A DNA stretch of 64,000 nucleotides, from contig NZ_FNYD01000001.1 of assembly GCF_900109035.1 (NCBI RefSeq), positions 1 through 64,000 of the forward strand, written 5' to 3'. A program made the translations under genes and the position numbers. The notes below the pieces were generated by a model. It did not search any database, was not told the DNA's origin, and was given only the letters and a program-made list of their open reading frames with translations. Numbering within the stretch: position 1 is the stretch's first letter; each line of letters begins with the position of its first letter. Shown one piece after another: positions 1 through 9,611 of the stretch. The DNA comes from Cribrihabitans marinus. GTDB taxonomy: Bacteria > Pseudomonadota > Alphaproteobacteria > Rhodobacterales > Rhodobacteraceae.

Positions 1-206
1 TGTAAGGGGCGGAAAGAACAGACATGGCGTGATCCTCAACTTCTTGACTCCAAAATAGGAATCTCAGTTGGGTTTGTCAAATATACAATCGCCAAAAAGA
101 AAAGTCCTAACCCGAGGGCGCGAAGGGCGGCATGATCCGGCCCTGGCCCTGGCCGCGCGTGCTGCGCGCACTAAGTGAATGCGTCAGGGTATCAGGGAGA
201 TAGCGC

Positions 207-1316
207 ATGTTTCGCAAGTTGTTTCCGATCATTGTGTCACTGGCGGCGGGATTTGCCGGGCCGGTGACGGCGCAGGAGTTGCAGAGCGCGGCCGGGCCGC
301 TGCGGTTGGAACGCGTGGTCAGCGGGCTTGACGCGCCGTGGGGGCTGGGCCTGCTCCCGGGCGGAGGGGTCCTGGTCAGCGAGCGCGGCGGCCGGTTGCT
401 GCTGGTCGCGGACGGGCAGGCCCGCCCGGTGGCCGGCGTGCCGAAAGTCCGTGCGCAGGGGCAAGGCGGGTTGCTGGACGTGACCGTGGCCCGGGATTTC
501 GCGCAGAGCCGCGAGGTGTTCCTGACCTTCGCCAAGGCGCAGCCCGGCGGCGCCGGTGGCACGGCGCTGGCCGTGGGGCGACTGAGCGCGTCGGGCGACC
601 GGCTGGAGTCGGTCCGGATCCTTTTCGAGGCGGCGGATGGCGGTAGCGGCGGGCGGCATTTCGGCAGCCGCGTGGTCGAGGCGCCGGATGGCAAGCTTTT
701 CGTGACCATCGGCGATCGCGGCAAGCGCGACCTGGCCCAGGACCTGTCGACCCACAACGGCACCGTGATCCGCATCAACCGGGACGGAAGTGTGCCCGCC
801 GACAACCCCTTTGTGGGTCAGTCCGGCGCCCGGCCCGAGATCTGGTCCTATGGCCATCGCAATCCGCAGGGCGCCGGGCTGGACGGCCAGGGGCGGCTGT
901 GGATCTCGGAACATGGCGCGCGGGGCGGTGACGAGGTGAACCGGATCCGCAAGGGCGCGAATTACGGCTGGCCGGTGATCTCCTACGGGCGGCACTATTC
1001 CGGCGCGAAGATCGGCGAAGGCACCGCCAAGCCGGGCATGGAACAGCCCGCGCACTACTGGGACCCCTCCATCGCGCCCTCGGGCCTTATGGTCTATTCC
1101 GGCAAGCTCTGGCCCGAATGGCGCGGCGACATCTTTGTCGGAGCGCTGAAATTCGACCATATCGCCCGGCTCGAAGGCACGCCGCTGCGCGAGGTCGAGC
1201 AGATCTCGGGGCCTGAGACCGAACGGCTGCGCGACATCGTCGAGGCGCCGGACGGGTCGATCTGGTTCATCTCGGTCGGGCAGGGGGCCGTTTACCGGAT
1301 GACGCCGGGCGGCTAG
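207..1316 (+). CDS. Secreted PQQ-dependent sugar dehydrogenase
   Basis: The 369-residue product begins with a signal peptide (about residues 1-22, ending PVTA), so it should act in the periplasm. It has the six-bladed beta-propeller signature of soluble aldose sugar dehydrogenases: GRHFGSR with a His at 151 (the position of the catalytic His in the soluble glucose dehydrogenase family), GDRGKRDLAQ, HRNPQG near 217, and the EHGARGGDEVN/NYGWP block at 235-255. The family oxidises aldoses using PQQ and calcium and passes electrons to the respiratory chain. An SD-like AGGGAGA precedes the ATG. A small exported protein follows 37 bp downstream. The substrate cannot be deduced. Confidence 0.88.
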   Translation: MFRKLFPIIVSLAAGFAGPVTAQELQSAAGPLRLERVVSGLDAPWGLGLLPGGGVLVSERGGRLLLVADGQARPVAGVPKVRAQGQGGLLDVTVARDFAQSREVFLTFAKAQPGGAGGTALAVGRLSASGDRLESVRILFEAADGGSGGRHFGSRVVEAPDGKLFVTIGDRGKRDLAQDLSTHNGTVIRINRDGSVPADNPFVGQSGARPEIWSYGHRNPQGAGLDGQGRLWISEHGARGGDEVNRIRKGANYGWPVISYGRHYSGAKIGEGTAKPGMEQPAHYWDPSIAPSGLMVYSGKLWPEWRGDIFVGALKFDHIARLEGTPLREVEQISGPETERLRDIVEAPDGSIWFISVGQGAVYRMTPGG

Positions 1317-1353
1317 CCTGAATGCACCGGAATGGGTTTGAGAGGACGGACGG

Positions 1354-1785
1354 ATGCAAGGGATCAAACGGGCCGCGATCGCGGTGGCGCTGGTCACGTC
1401 GTTCTGGATCGGCGGCGCGGCCGCACAGGTCCGCGACAGCGTGTTCACGGATTACGACAGCTACTCAAGCTATGTGGATCGTTCGATCATGTCCCGCCAG
1501 TTCGGCCCCTTCATCCAGGCCATGGGCGGGCGCGACGAATACACATCCGAGCAATTGGCCGGCGTCGAGCGGCAGTTCACCCAGATCTATCCGGTCGATT
1601 TCGAAGAAGGCGGCACCTTCAACCGGCGTGAGCTGGGCAGCGGCATCATGCAGGAGGGGCGCTATTTCCGAACCGGCGACCGGTACGTGTATTACTACGC
1701 GCTGTTGCACCAGCGCGACGACAGCCTGATCGTCCTGGAATTCGCGCTGAACTCGGATGCCGAAGTCATCATGAACAAGTTCTGA
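1354..1785 (+). CDS. Hypothetical exported protein
   Basis: This 143-residue protein has a clear signal peptide (positive start MQGIKR, hydrophobic core, GGAAA cleavage region near residue 24). The mature part is small, acidic and rich in Tyr and Asp (DYDSYSSY near 33-40), with no recognised catalytic motif. It starts 37 bp after the sugar dehydrogenase stop behind a GAGAGGACGG ribosome site, so the two are probably co-transcribed. I do not recognise the family. The overlapping ORF in another frame at 1322-1729 lacks a signal peptide and is a shadow. Confidence 0.7.
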   Translation: MQGIKRAAIAVALVTSFWIGGAAAQVRDSVFTDYDSYSSYVDRSIMSRQFGPFIQAMGGRDEYTSEQLAGVERQFTQIYPVDFEEGGTFNRRELGSGIMQEGRYFRTGDRYVYYYALLHQRDDSLIVLEFALNSDAEVIMNKF

Positions 1786-1801
1786 CGTTCCTGGGCGGCA
1801 C

Positions 1802-2833
1802 TTACACCGACAGGCGCGCGCCCTGTGCCCCGCGTTCACGGTAAGGCGTCGTGTTGTAATGCGCCCGGTAGCATTTCGAGAAATGGCTGGGCGAGGCGAA
1901 GCCGCAGGCCAGCGCCACGTTGATCACGCTCATGTCGGTCTGCATCAGCAGGTTGCGCGCCTTCTGCAGGCGCAGCTCCATGTAATACCGCTTGGGGCTG
2001 CGGTTCAGGTAGCGCCGGAACAGCCGTTCCAGCTGGCGCGTGGACATGCCGACATCCTTGGCCAGGATCGACGGGCTGATCGGCTCCTCGATGTTCTTCT
2101 CCATCATCTGGATCACCTGGCTCAGCTTGGGATGGCGTACGCCGATGCGGGTGGGCGTCGACAGACGCTGGGTGTCCTGGTCGGTGCGGATCGAGGAATA
2201 GATCAGCTGATCGGCCACCGCATTGGCCAGGTCCTCGCCGTGATCGTTGGCGACGATCTTCAGCATCAGGTCGATCGACGAGGTGCCGCCGGCCGTCGTC
2301 ATCCGGTTGCCGTCGATGCGGAACACCGACTTGGTCAGCTGGACCTCTTCGAACTCTTCGGCAAAGCTGTCGGTGTTCTCCCAGTGGATCGTGGCCTGCT
2401 TGCCGTCGAGCAGCCCCGCCCGCGCAAGCGTATAGGCGGCGGTGCACAGCCCGCCGATGGTCAACCCCTTGCGCGCCTCGCGCCGAAGCCAGCCCAGAAG
2501 CCGTTTGGTGGTGGCCCCCTGCACGTCGATGCCGCTGCACAGCATGACCACGTCATCGCGCTGCAGCTCGTCCAGATCGCCGTCCAGCTGAAACGTGGTG
2601 CCGGCGGAACAGGACAGCGTGCCGCCGCCTTCACCGATCAGCCGCCAGACATAGAGCTCGCGATTGGCCATCCGGTTGGCAATGCGCAGGCATTCCAGAG
2701 CCGAAGCGAAAGAGAGCAGGCTGAAATGCTCCAGCAGGACAAACACGAACCGGCGCGGCTTGACCGCATCGCTGATCGGCGGGGGGGTATGGCGTTGCTC
2801 TGGCATGCTCTCGTCGTTCCGGGCTCGGGCCAT
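1802..2833 (-). CDS. GlxA/GbdR-type AraC-family transcriptional regulator
   Basis: The 343-residue protein combines an N-terminal DJ-1/PfpI-like (class I glutamine amidotransferase-like) domain, about residues 28-200, with a C-terminal AraC double helix-turn-helix, about 235-335 (MSTRQLERLFRRYLNRSP and CGFASPSHFSKCYRAHY). The start of the sensor domain (FVFVLLEHFSLLSFASALE) resembles GbdR and CdhR, regulators of glycine-betaine and carnitine breakdown in pseudomonads, so a methylated-amine ligand is possible, but this is inference. A second ATG nine codons in (MPEQRH) is an alternative start. It is divergent from the DAHP synthase gene. Confidence 0.85.
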   Translation of the reverse strand: MARARNDESMPEQRHTPPPISDAVKPRRFVFVLLEHFSLLSFASALECLRIANRMANRELYVWRLIGEGGGTLSCSAGTTFQLDGDLDELQRDDVVMLCSGIDVQGATTKRLLGWLRREARKGLTIGGLCTAAYTLARAGLLDGKQATIHWENTDSFAEEFEEVQLTKSVFRIDGNRMTTAGGTSSIDLMLKIVANDHGEDLANAVADQLIYSSIRTDQDTQRLSTPTRIGVRHPKLSQVIQMMEKNIEEPISPSILAKDVGMSTRQLERLFRRYLNRSPKRYYMELRLQKARNLLMQTDMSVINVALACGFASPSHFSKCYRAHYNTTPYRERGAQGARLSV

Positions 2834-2976
2834 GTCCCCGGGGGCATGGCGTGACCGATCCGATGACCTTGCTCAGAGGATGAATCCGGCGTCAAGTGCC
2901 GCATTTCGCATATGGTCCTTGTTCCACGCATTTTGTATAGAGGCCTCTGACGGGATACGCAGCGGAGACAAGAGCG

Positions 2977-4347
2977 ATGACCGAGTGGCAGAAATCGAAC
3001 TGGCGCAACAAGCCGCGGGTTCAGATGCCCGACTATACCGACGCGGCCGAACTGGCCGCCGTCGAGGCGCAATTGTCGAACTATCCGCCGCTGGTCTTTG
3101 CCGGCGAGGCGCGCCGGCTCAAGCGGCATCTGGGTGCCGCCGGCCGGGGCGAGGCGTTCCTGCTGCAGGGCGGCGACTGCGCCGAAAGCTTCGAGCAGTT
3201 CAGCGCCGACGCCATCCGTGACACGTTCAAGGTCATGCTGCAGATGGCGATGGTGCTGACCTATGGCGCCAAGGTTCCGGTGGTCAAGGTGGGCCGCATG
3301 GCCGGCCAGTTCGCCAAGCCGCGCAGCGCGCCGACCGAGACTGTGGATGGCGTGGAGCTGCCCAGTTATCGTGGCGACATCATCAACGAGCTGGACTTCA
3401 CGCCCCAGGCGCGCATCCCAGATCCGCGCAAGATGCTGCAGGCCTATACCCAGGCGGCGGCGACGCTGAACCTGCTGCGGGCGTTTTCCACGGGTGGTTT
3501 CGCGGATATGAGCCGGGTGCATTCCTGGACCCTGGGTTTCACCGACGGGCAGGAGATCGAGAAATACACCGAGGTCGCCACCCGCATCCAGGACACGATC
3601 GACTTCATGCACGCCGCCGGCATCACCGCCGACACCACGCATGAATTCTCGTCGGTGGAGTTCTACACCAGCCACGAGGGCCTGCTGCTGGAATACGAGG
3701 AGGCGCTGACGCGGCTCGATTCCACCTCCGGCAACTGGCTGGCGGGGTCCGGGCACATGATCTGGATCGGCGACCGCACCCGCCAGCCCGATGGCGCGCA
3801 TGTGGAGTTCTGCCGCGGGGTGCTGAATCCGATCGGGCTGAAATGCGGGCCGACCACATCGCCCGAGGATCTCAAGGTTCTGATGGAGCGTCTGAACCCC
3901 GAGAACGAGGAAGGCCGCCTGACGCTGATCGCGCGCTTCGGCGCGGGCAAGGTGGGCGAGCATCTGCCGCGCCTGATCCAGACAGTGAAGGATGCGGGCG
4001 CCAAGGTCACATGGGTCTGCGACCCGATGCACGGCAACACGATCAAGTCGTCGAGCGGCTACAAGACCCGCCCCTTCGATTCGGTGCTGCGCGAGGTGCG
4101 CGAGTTCTTCGCGGTGCACCAGGCCGAGGGCACGATCCCCGGCGGCGTGCATTTCGAGATGACCGGCCAGGACGTCACCGAATGCACCGGCGGCGTGCGC
4201 GCAGTGACCGACGAGGATCTGAGCGACCGCTATCACACGGCCTGCGATCCCCGGCTGAACGCCAGCCAGTCGCTGGAACTGGCCTTCCTGGTCGCCGAGG
4301 AACTGACCAAGCGCCGGGCGGCCGGCGCGGATCGCGCCGTCGGCTGA
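2977..4347 (+). CDS. aroG: Class II 3-deoxy-7-phosphoheptulonate (DAHP) synthase
   Basis: The 456-residue enzyme makes DAHP from phosphoenolpyruvate and erythrose 4-phosphate, the first shikimate-pathway step. It has the class II (plant/mycobacterial) signatures: [11 protein letters not shown] near 62, [14 protein letters not shown] near 104, [20 protein letters not shown] near 217, CGPTTSP near 290 and CDPMHGNT near 348, which carry metal and phosphate ligands. Length is normal. It is followed by a strong hairpin terminator, so it is probably monocistronic. aroQ lies about 9 kb downstream in the same window. The symbol aroG is the one used for this class in mycobacteria; aroF/aroH are also used. 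Confidence 0.95.
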   Translation: MTEWQKSNWRNKPRVQMPDYTDAAELAAVEAQLSNYPPLVFAGEARRLKRHLGAAGRGEAFLLQGGDCAESFEQFSADAIRDTFKVMLQMAMVLTYGAKVPVVKVGRMAGQFAKPRSAPTETVDGVELPSYRGDIINELDFTPQARIPDPRKMLQAYTQAAATLNLLRAFSTGGFADMSRVHSWTLGFTDGQEIEKYTEVATRIQDTIDFMHAAGITADTTHEFSSVEFYTSHEGLLLEYEEALTRLDSTSGNWLAGSGHMIWIGDRTRQPDGAHVEFCRGVLNPIGLKCGPTTSPEDLKVLMERLNPENEEGRLTLIARFGAGKVGEHLPRLIQTVKDAGAKVTWVCDPMHGNTIKSSSGYKTRPFDSVLREVREFFAVHQAEGTIPGGVHFEMTGQDVTECTGGVRAVTDEDLSDRYHTACDPRLNASQSLELAFLVAEELTKRRAAGADRAVG

Positions 4348-4373
4348 GGCTCTGGACGCGCTGACCTGTGACA

Positions 4374-4401
4374 AAAACGGCGGGCTTTGGCCCGCCGTTT
4401 T
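4374..4401. terminator. Bidirectional rho-independent terminator
   Basis: A perfect 12-bp inverted repeat (AAAACGGCGGGC, loop TTTG, GCCCGCCGTTTT) lies 27 bp after the DAHP synthase stop and 30 bp after the stop of the converging PAS gene. Runs of T on one side and A on the other suit termination in both directions. Confidence 0.9.
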
Positions 4402-4431
4402 CCGTTTGTCCGGCCGGTTTCGCGCGCCGGC

Positions 4432-5073
4432 TCAATCGGGTCGCGCGGCCACCAGCCGCAGGCTGCGCCTGCGCGAAGGATCAACCTCGGGGCGCGCGGC
4501 AAGATCGGTGATCTGCGTGCCCGTGATGGTGAGCCGGCAGGGCGGCAGGGCGTCGCGGTCCCCGTCGACCACGAGCACCCCCAGGGCGCGGCTGACGGCG
4601 CCCGCGTTGTCGCGCAGCGGCAGAAGGGCCATACCCGCCGACTGCCTGTCACCGCAGCGTGCCGCGCCCACCGCCAAGGACAGATGCGCCGATCCCGGCC
4701 CATCGAACACCGAGCGCAGCACGTCGCTGAACCCGGCGCGCGAACGCGCATCGAAAAGCGCCGTCATCGGCATCCCGCGCAGGTCCATCCCCGCCAGGCC
4801 GTGCAGGACCCGGCCGGCCAGCCGCACCCGCGCCAGACCGGGCGCGATGCGCTCCAGGAGGAGTGTCTGATCGAGGATGTTCCCAAGCCCACGCGGATCC
4901 AGGTCCGAGCGGCGCGGGATCGCTCCCGGTCCGCCCATCGCGGTCCAATAGGCCTCGGCCTGCCGGATCGGCGACAGGCTCTGCCCGGTTCCCAGCCGAC
5001 GCAGCGGAACGACATTGCCGTGCCGGTCTGCGTCTGTCCGGCTCCTTGTTCGGGCTTGTGGCGTCGATCCCAT
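4432..5073 (-). CDS. PAS-domain (PAS_5-like) protein
   Basis: The 213-residue protein shows the alphaproteobacterial PAS_5 pattern: an AYWTAMGG...P.RSDLDPRGL motif, then LLERIAPGLARVRLAGRVL and GMPMTALF. There is no attached kinase, cyclase or DNA-binding domain, so it is probably a stand-alone sensor or protein-interaction module. The reading frame is open upstream to 5157, but the ATG at 5073 has an excellent GGGAGGAGATGAG ribosome site and is preferred. A full-consensus CtrA box lies 100 bp upstream, suggesting cell-cycle or motility-type control. It converges on the DAHP synthase gene. Confidence 0.75.
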   Translation of the reverse strand: MGSTPQARTRSRTDADRHGNVVPLRRLGTGQSLSPIRQAEAYWTAMGGPGAIPRRSDLDPRGLGNILDQTLLLERIAPGLARVRLAGRVLHGLAGMDLRGMPMTALFDARSRAGFSDVLRSVFDGPGSAHLSLAVGAARCGDRQSAGMALLPLRDNAGAVSRALGVLVVDGDRDALPPCRLTITGTQITDLAARPEVDPSRRRSLRLVAARPD

Positions 5074-5172
5074 CTCATCTCCTCCCGCCTGTCGCCCGAC
5101 CGGCCACGGGCCACGGGCGAAATCTCCCGAAAGCAAGCCTGACACGGTTTGAGGCAAATTTTGAGGATTTCC

Positions 5173-5187
5173 TTAACCCTTGGTTAA
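5173..5187. promoter_or_regulatory. Candidate CtrA-binding site (TTAA-N7-TTAA)
   Basis: TTAACCCTTGGTTAA matches the full alphaproteobacterial CtrA consensus TTAA-N7-TTAA. It lies in the divergent intergenic region between the PAS gene (start 5073) and yicC (start 5293). A weak sigma-70-like pair for yicC overlaps it (TTGAGG 5161-5166, GTTAAT 5183-5188, 16-bp spacer). Confidence 0.5.
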
Positions 5188-5292
5188 TCCCGTAAAACTT
5201 GAACCAAATCGGCGGGTCTTGCCCTGAGGCGCCGATTGGCATTAGGTGCGGCAACCGCTCCGGCACCCGGCCGCAATCGCGAAAGGACCCCG

Positions 5293-6183
5293 ATGATCCG
5301 ATCCATGACCGCATTCGCCTCGGCCAAGGGCGCCTTGCCGCCCCATGCCTGGAGTTGGGAGCTGCGCAGCGTCAACGCCAAGGGGCTCGACCTGCGGATC
5401 CGCGTGCCGGACTGGATCGAAGGGCTGGAGGCCGCGTTGCGCGCCGACCTGGGCAAGCGCATGGCCCGCGGCAGCGTCACCCTCTCCCTGCGGATGAGCC
5501 GTCAGGACGAGGCGGCGGCGCTGGCGCTGAACCCGGCGGCGGTGGAGGCCGCGCTGGACGCGGTGACCGAGGTCGAGGCCCGCGCGGCCCGGCGCGGCCT
5601 GCCGCTGGCGCCGTCGCGCGCGGCGGATCTGCTGGGGCTGCGCGGCATGTTCGACACCGCCGGGGCCGAGGAGGATACCGCACCGCTGCTGGCGCGGCTG
5701 CGCAGCGAACTCGCCCCCCTGATCGACGCCTTTCTCGACATGCGCCAGTCCGAGGGCGCGGCCCTTGCGGTTGTCCTGAACGAACAGCTGGATCGCGTCG
5801 CGGCGCTGGCCGGGCAGGCGGCGACACTGGCGGAGGCCCGCAAGGCGGCGATGGCCGAGACCCTGCGCGCCAACCTCGCGCGCGTCCTGGACAATACCGA
5901 AGGCGCCGATCCCGACCGCGTGGCGCAGGAACTGGCACTGATCGCGGTCAAGGCCGATGTCACCGAAGAGCTGGACCGCCTGTCCGCCCATGTCGACGCC
6001 GCCCGCACCCTGCTGGCCGAAGGCGGCGCGGTGGGCCGGCGGCTGGATTTCCTGATGCAGGAGTTCAACCGCGAGGCCAACACCCTGTGCTCGAAATCCC
6101 AGAATGCCGAGCTGACGGCGGTGGGGCTCGAGCTCAAGGCGGTGATCGACCAGATGCGCGAACAGGCTCAGAACGTGGAATGA
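5293..6183 (+). CDS. yicC: YicC-family endoribonuclease
   Basis: The 296-residue protein begins [13 protein letters not shown], the hallmark YicC N-terminus, and ends in the conserved region with [20 protein letters not shown] followed by the terminal Glu/Lys-rich helix. YicC proteins are stress-linked endoribonucleases, commonly adjacent to gmk as here. The ATG at 5293 follows GAAAGGA; an in-frame extension upstream lacks family similarity. It heads a compact run, yicC-gmk-carbonic anhydrase-PLP enzyme-histidine kinase, with start/stop overlaps. Confidence 0.92.
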   Translation: MIRSMTAFASAKGALPPHAWSWELRSVNAKGLDLRIRVPDWIEGLEAALRADLGKRMARGSVTLSLRMSRQDEAAALALNPAAVEAALDAVTEVEARAARRGLPLAPSRAADLLGLRGMFDTAGAEEDTAPLLARLRSELAPLIDAFLDMRQSEGAALAVVLNEQLDRVAALAGQAATLAEARKAAMAETLRANLARVLDNTEGADPDRVAQELALIAVKADVTEELDRLSAHVDAARTLLAEGGAVGRRLDFLMQEFNREANTLCSKSQNAELTAVGLELKAVIDQMREQAQNVE

Positions 6184-6203
6184 CGGACGGGGACGCAAAC
6201 GGC

Positions 6204-6845
6204 ATGGCAAATCGCAGGGGACTGCTCATCATCCTGTCATCGCCTTCGGGCGCCGGGAAATCCACGCTGGCCCGGCGTCTGCGCGACTGGGATGACAGCA
6301 TCGTCTTTTCAGTCAGCGCCACCACCCGCGCGCCGCGTTCGGGCGAGGTCGAGGGCAAGGATTACCACTTCATCTCCGAGGCCGCGTTCAAGACCGCCGT
6401 GGCCGAGGGGCAGATGCTGGAACATGCCCATGTATTCGGCAATTTCTACGGCTCGCCGCGCGGCCCGGTGCAGGATGCCATCGACCACGGCCGCGACGTG
6501 CTGTTCGACATCGACTGGCAGGGCGCGCAGCAGATCCGCAACTCGGCCCTGGGGCAGCACACGCTGTCGATCTTCCTGCTGCCGCCTTCGATCACCGAGC
6601 TGCGCCGCAGGCTGGAGAGCCGGGGCCAGGACGACGCCGAGACCATCGCGCGCCGGATGCAGAAAAGCTGGGACGAGATCAGCCATTGGGACGGCTATGA
6701 CCACGTGCTGATCAACGACGATCTGGATGCGACCGAGGATCGGCTCAAGACCATCATCACCGCAACCCGCCTGCGCCGCATCCAGCAGCCCAGCCTGACC
6801 GAGCATGTGCGCACCCTGCAGACCGAGTTCGAGGATCTGACATGA
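6204..6845 (+). CDS. gmk: Guanylate kinase
   Basis: The 213-residue enzyme phosphorylates GMP to GDP with ATP. The P-loop [10 protein letters not shown] lies near residue 14, followed by the GMP-binding [20 protein letters not shown] block and [11 protein letters not shown]. The ATG at 6204 (MANRRG) gives the usual family length; an ATG at 6180, eight codons earlier and overlapping the yicC stop, is the alternative. Its stop overlaps the next gene's start by ATGA. Confidence 0.95.
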   Translation: MANRRGLLIILSSPSGAGKSTLARRLRDWDDSIVFSVSATTRAPRSGEVEGKDYHFISEAAFKTAVAEGQMLEHAHVFGNFYGSPRGPVQDAIDHGRDVLFDIDWQGAQQIRNSALGQHTLSIFLLPPSITELRRRLESRGQDDAETIARRMQKSWDEISHWDGYDHVLINDDLDATEDRLKTIITATRLRRIQQPSLTEHVRTLQTEFEDLT

Positions 6846-7366
6846 CACTTTATACATTGGATGGCCAAGCGCCCGACATCGCCGAGGACAGCTGGGTCGC
6901 GCCCGATGCCAACCTGATCGGAAACGTCGTGCTCGAGGAGGGCGCAAGCGTCTGGTTCGGCAGCACGCTGCGCGGAGACAACGAGGAGATCCGCATCGGC
7001 GCCGGCAGCAACGTGCAGGAGAACAGCGTCATGCACACCGACCCGGGCTATCCGCTGACGGTGGGGCAGAACTGCACCATCGGGCACAAGGCGATGCTGC
7101 ACGGCTGCACGATCGGGGACAATTCGCTGATCGGGATGGGTGCCACGGTGCTGAACGGCGCCCGGATCGGGCGTAACTGCCTGATCGGGGCCGGCGCGCT
7201 GGTGACCGAGGGCAAGGAGATCCCGGACAATTCGCTCGTGATGGGCGCCCCCGGCAAGGTGGTGCGTCAGATCGACGAGGCCGGCGCGCGCGGCCTGACG
7301 CTCAGCGCCCAGCACTACCAGGACAACATGCGCCGGTTCCGCGCCGGGCTGAAGGAGGTCGAATGA
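6842..7366 (+). CDS. Gamma-class carbonic anhydrase family protein
   Basis: The 174-residue protein is a left-handed beta-helix made of hexapeptide repeats ([LIV]-G-x4). The three zinc-ligand histidines of the gamma class are visible: H65 in NSVMHTD and H82 and H87 in [10 protein letters not shown]. The family (YrdA/CaiE/PaaY-like) includes active carbonic anhydrases and proteins of unproven activity. It overlaps gmk by ATGA at the start and the next gene by ATGA at the end, so it is translationally coupled. Confidence 0.9.
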   Translation: MTLYTLDGQAPDIAEDSWVAPDANLIGNVVLEEGASVWFGSTLRGDNEEIRIGAGSNVQENSVMHTDPGYPLTVGQNCTIGHKAMLHGCTIGDNSLIGMGATVLNGARIGRNCLIGAGALVTEGKEIPDNSLVMGAPGKVVRQIDEAGARGLTLSAQHYQDNMRRFRAGLKEVE

Positions 7367-8550
7367 CCCGCAATTCGCGCGGCTCGCTGGTCCGCCCGCA
7401 TCCGCTGCCCGACAGCGCCTCGCACCCGGTGGTGACACCGCTCAGCCCCTCGGTGGTCTATGCCTCGGACACGCCCGACGCGCTGGACGCCCAGTACGAG
7501 GGGCGCGTGCACGGCTATACCTATTCGCGCGAGGGCCATCCCAACGCCGATGTCGTGGCCCGGCGCCTCGACGCGATGGAGGGGGCCGAAGGCGGCGTCG
7601 TCACCGGCTCGGGCATGGCAGCGGTCTCGACCGTGCTTCTTGGGCTGCTCAAGGCGGGCGATCACGTGGTCGGCGGCAACCAGCTTTACGGCCGGTCGCT
7701 GCGGATGATGGCCGAGGACCTGCCGCGGCTGGGCATCGCCACCACACTGGCCGATCCCGGTGACGTGGCCGGGGTCGCCGCCGCGCTGCGCCCCGAAACC
7801 CGGCTGGTGCTGGTCGAGGCGGTGTCGAACCCGACCCTGCGCCTCGCCGATATCGACGGGCTGGCCACGCTCTGCCGTGAACGGGGGATCCTGCTGGCGG
7901 TGGACAACACTTTCACCACGCCGCGCGCCTTCCGGCCCTTCGATCACGGGGCGGATATCGTCATCCACTCGATCACCAAGCTGCTGGCGGGCCATTCCGA
8001 CGTGATGCTGGGCTATGCCGCCGCCCGCGATTCAGACCTGACCGAGCGGATGCGGGTATTCGCCGTCACCGCCGGGCTGACGCCCAGCCCGTTCGATTGC
8101 TGGCTGGCCGAGCGCGGGATGCTCAGTTTCGACCTGCGCTTCGACCGGGCGCAGGCCACCGCCGCCGCGCTGGCCGATCACCTGGCCGGGCTGAGAGGCG
8201 TGCGGCAGGTTCTCTATCCCACGCGGGCCGATCACCCCGACGCCACGCGCGCCAATGCGCTGCTGGGCGGGCAGGGCTGCAACATGGTCAGCTTCGAGCT
8301 CGACGGCGGCCGGGCCGCCGCCAACGCCTTCACCCGCGCCGCCGAGGGGCTGAGCTTTGCCCCGACGCTGGGCGATGTGGGAACCACGCTGTCGCATCCC
8401 GCGTCCTCCTCGCACCGGGCGCTGAGCGCGGAAACCCGAGCCGAGCTGGGGCTGTCCGAGGGTTTTTTCCGCGTCTCGGTCGGGCTGGAGGATCCCGAGC
8501 GTCTGGCCGCGATCTTTACCGAGGCGGTGGCCCAGGCCACGAGCGGCTGA
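7363..8550 (+). CDS. Trans-sulfuration (Cys/Met metabolism) PLP-dependent enzyme
   Basis: The 395-residue protein belongs to the cystathionine gamma-synthase/beta-lyase/gamma-lyase fold. Visible are the Tyr/Arg phosphate-binding segment [10 protein letters not shown] near 52, the GSGMAAVS loop near 82, DNTFTTP near 181, and the Schiff-base lysine K206 in [13 protein letters not shown]. The C-terminal SLG-type block is replaced by [20 protein letters not shown]. Which C-S chemistry it performs cannot be read. It overlaps the carbonic anhydrase gene by ATGA. Confidence 0.88.
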   Translation: MTRNSRGSLVRPHPLPDSASHPVVTPLSPSVVYASDTPDALDAQYEGRVHGYTYSREGHPNADVVARRLDAMEGAEGGVVTGSGMAAVSTVLLGLLKAGDHVVGGNQLYGRSLRMMAEDLPRLGIATTLADPGDVAGVAAALRPETRLVLVEAVSNPTLRLADIDGLATLCRERGILLAVDNTFTTPRAFRPFDHGADIVIHSITKLLAGHSDVMLGYAAARDSDLTERMRVFAVTAGLTPSPFDCWLAERGMLSFDLRFDRAQATAAALADHLAGLRGVRQVLYPTRADHPDATRANALLGGQGCNMVSFELDGGRAAANAFTRAAEGLSFAPTLGDVGTTLSHPASSSHRALSAETRAELGLSEGFFRVSVGLEDPERLAAIFTEAVAQATSG

Positions 8551-8559
8551 GCCGGACCG

Positions 8560-9606
8560 ATGGCGGATGCGCTCATTGACGCGATTCTGGCCGCCACGCC
8601 CTTGCCCGCCATTCTGGTCGGGTCCGACGAGCGGATCGCCGGGGCCAATGCCGAGGCGCAAGCGCTTCTGGGGGCGGCGCTGACGGGTCGCCATTTCGCC
8701 GCCATCCTGCGCCAGCCGCCGCTGGTCGAGGCGATCGAGCGCTGCATTGCGGAACGAAGCCCGCAAACCGCGCGGCACCTGTCGCGGGACGGCGCGCATG
8801 ACACCACCTACGAGGTGCATTGTCGGCCGCTTCCGGGATTGGGTGCGGGGCAGGGCGATGCGGTGTTCGTGAGTTTCGTGGACCTCACGCAGATGGAACA
8901 GGCCGGCCAGATGCGCCGCGATTTCGTCGCCAATGTCAGCCACGAGCTGCGCACGCCGCTGACCGCACTGATGGGCTTCATCGAGACCCTGCGCGGCGCG
9001 GCGCGCGACGACGCCAAGGCGCGCGACCGGTTCCTGGGCATCATGGAGGCCGAGGCCAACCGGATGAACCGGCTGGTCGGGGATCTCCTGTCGCTCAACC
9101 GCGTCGAGAGCGAGGAACGGGTGCGCCCCGCCAAGCGGCTCGATCTCGGTACGCTGCTGAGCTCGGCGCTGGCGACCCTGCGCCCGCTGGCGGACGAGGC
9201 CGGCGTCGAGCTGAACCTGACCGTCGGACAGGATCCCGTCGAGGTACCGGGCGAGCCCGACCAGCTGCGCCAGGTGGTCGTGAACCTGGTGGAAAATGCC
9301 ATCAAATATGGCGGTGCAGGCGGCTCGGTGGATGTCGCTCTTACGGTGCTGGACCATGACGCGGCGATGCGCGGGCCTGCCGCGCGGATCGAGGTCACGG
9401 ATCACGGCCCCGGCATCGACCCGGTGCACCTGCCGCGTCTGACCGAGCGGTTCTATCGGGTCGACAGCCACCGCTCGCGCGAGATGGGAGGAACCGGGCT
9501 GGGCCTGGCAATCGTCAAGCATATCCTCAACCGGCACCGCGGCCGCCTTCGTGTGGACAGCGCGCCGAGCAAGGGCGCGACCTTCACGGTGATCCTGCCA
9601 CGCTGA
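8560..9606 (+). CDS. PhoR-like sensor histidine kinase (cytoplasmic)
   Basis: The 348-residue kinase has an N-terminal PAS-like segment (1-110), a DHp helix with H-box NVSHELRTPLTALMGF (phospho-acceptor H128), an N-box VVNLVENAIKYG (N246), the DHGPGID ATP-lid region near 281 and GGTGLGLAIVK near 310. No transmembrane segment is visible, so it is probably soluble. It resembles PhoR of the phosphate regulon, but no pst, phoU or phoB gene is adjacent on this side, so the phosphate link is only likely. It starts 9 bp after the PLP enzyme and converges with the lysR gene. Confidence 0.85.
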   Translation: MADALIDAILAATPLPAILVGSDERIAGANAEAQALLGAALTGRHFAAILRQPPLVEAIERCIAERSPQTARHLSRDGAHDTTYEVHCRPLPGLGAGQGDAVFVSFVDLTQMEQAGQMRRDFVANVSHELRTPLTALMGFIETLRGAARDDAKARDRFLGIMEAEANRMNRLVGDLLSLNRVESEERVRPAKRLDLGTLLSSALATLRPLADEAGVELNLTVGQDPVEVPGEPDQLRQVVVNLVENAIKYGGAGGSVDVALTVLDHDAAMRGPAARIEVTDHGPGIDPVHLPRLTERFYRVDSHRSREMGGTGLGLAIVKHILNRHRGRLRVDSAPSKGATFTVILPR

Positions 9607-9611
9607 GGCGC

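Noticed and set aside
1-206. Promoter for the PQQ dehydrogenase gene (TTGACT at 44-49).
   Set aside because: No acceptable -10 box lies at the right spacing; the segment shows no other feature.
2638-4374. 578-codon minus-strand frame opposite the DAHP synthase gene.
   Set aside because: Antisense shadow of a well-conserved enzyme, common in GC-rich genomes.
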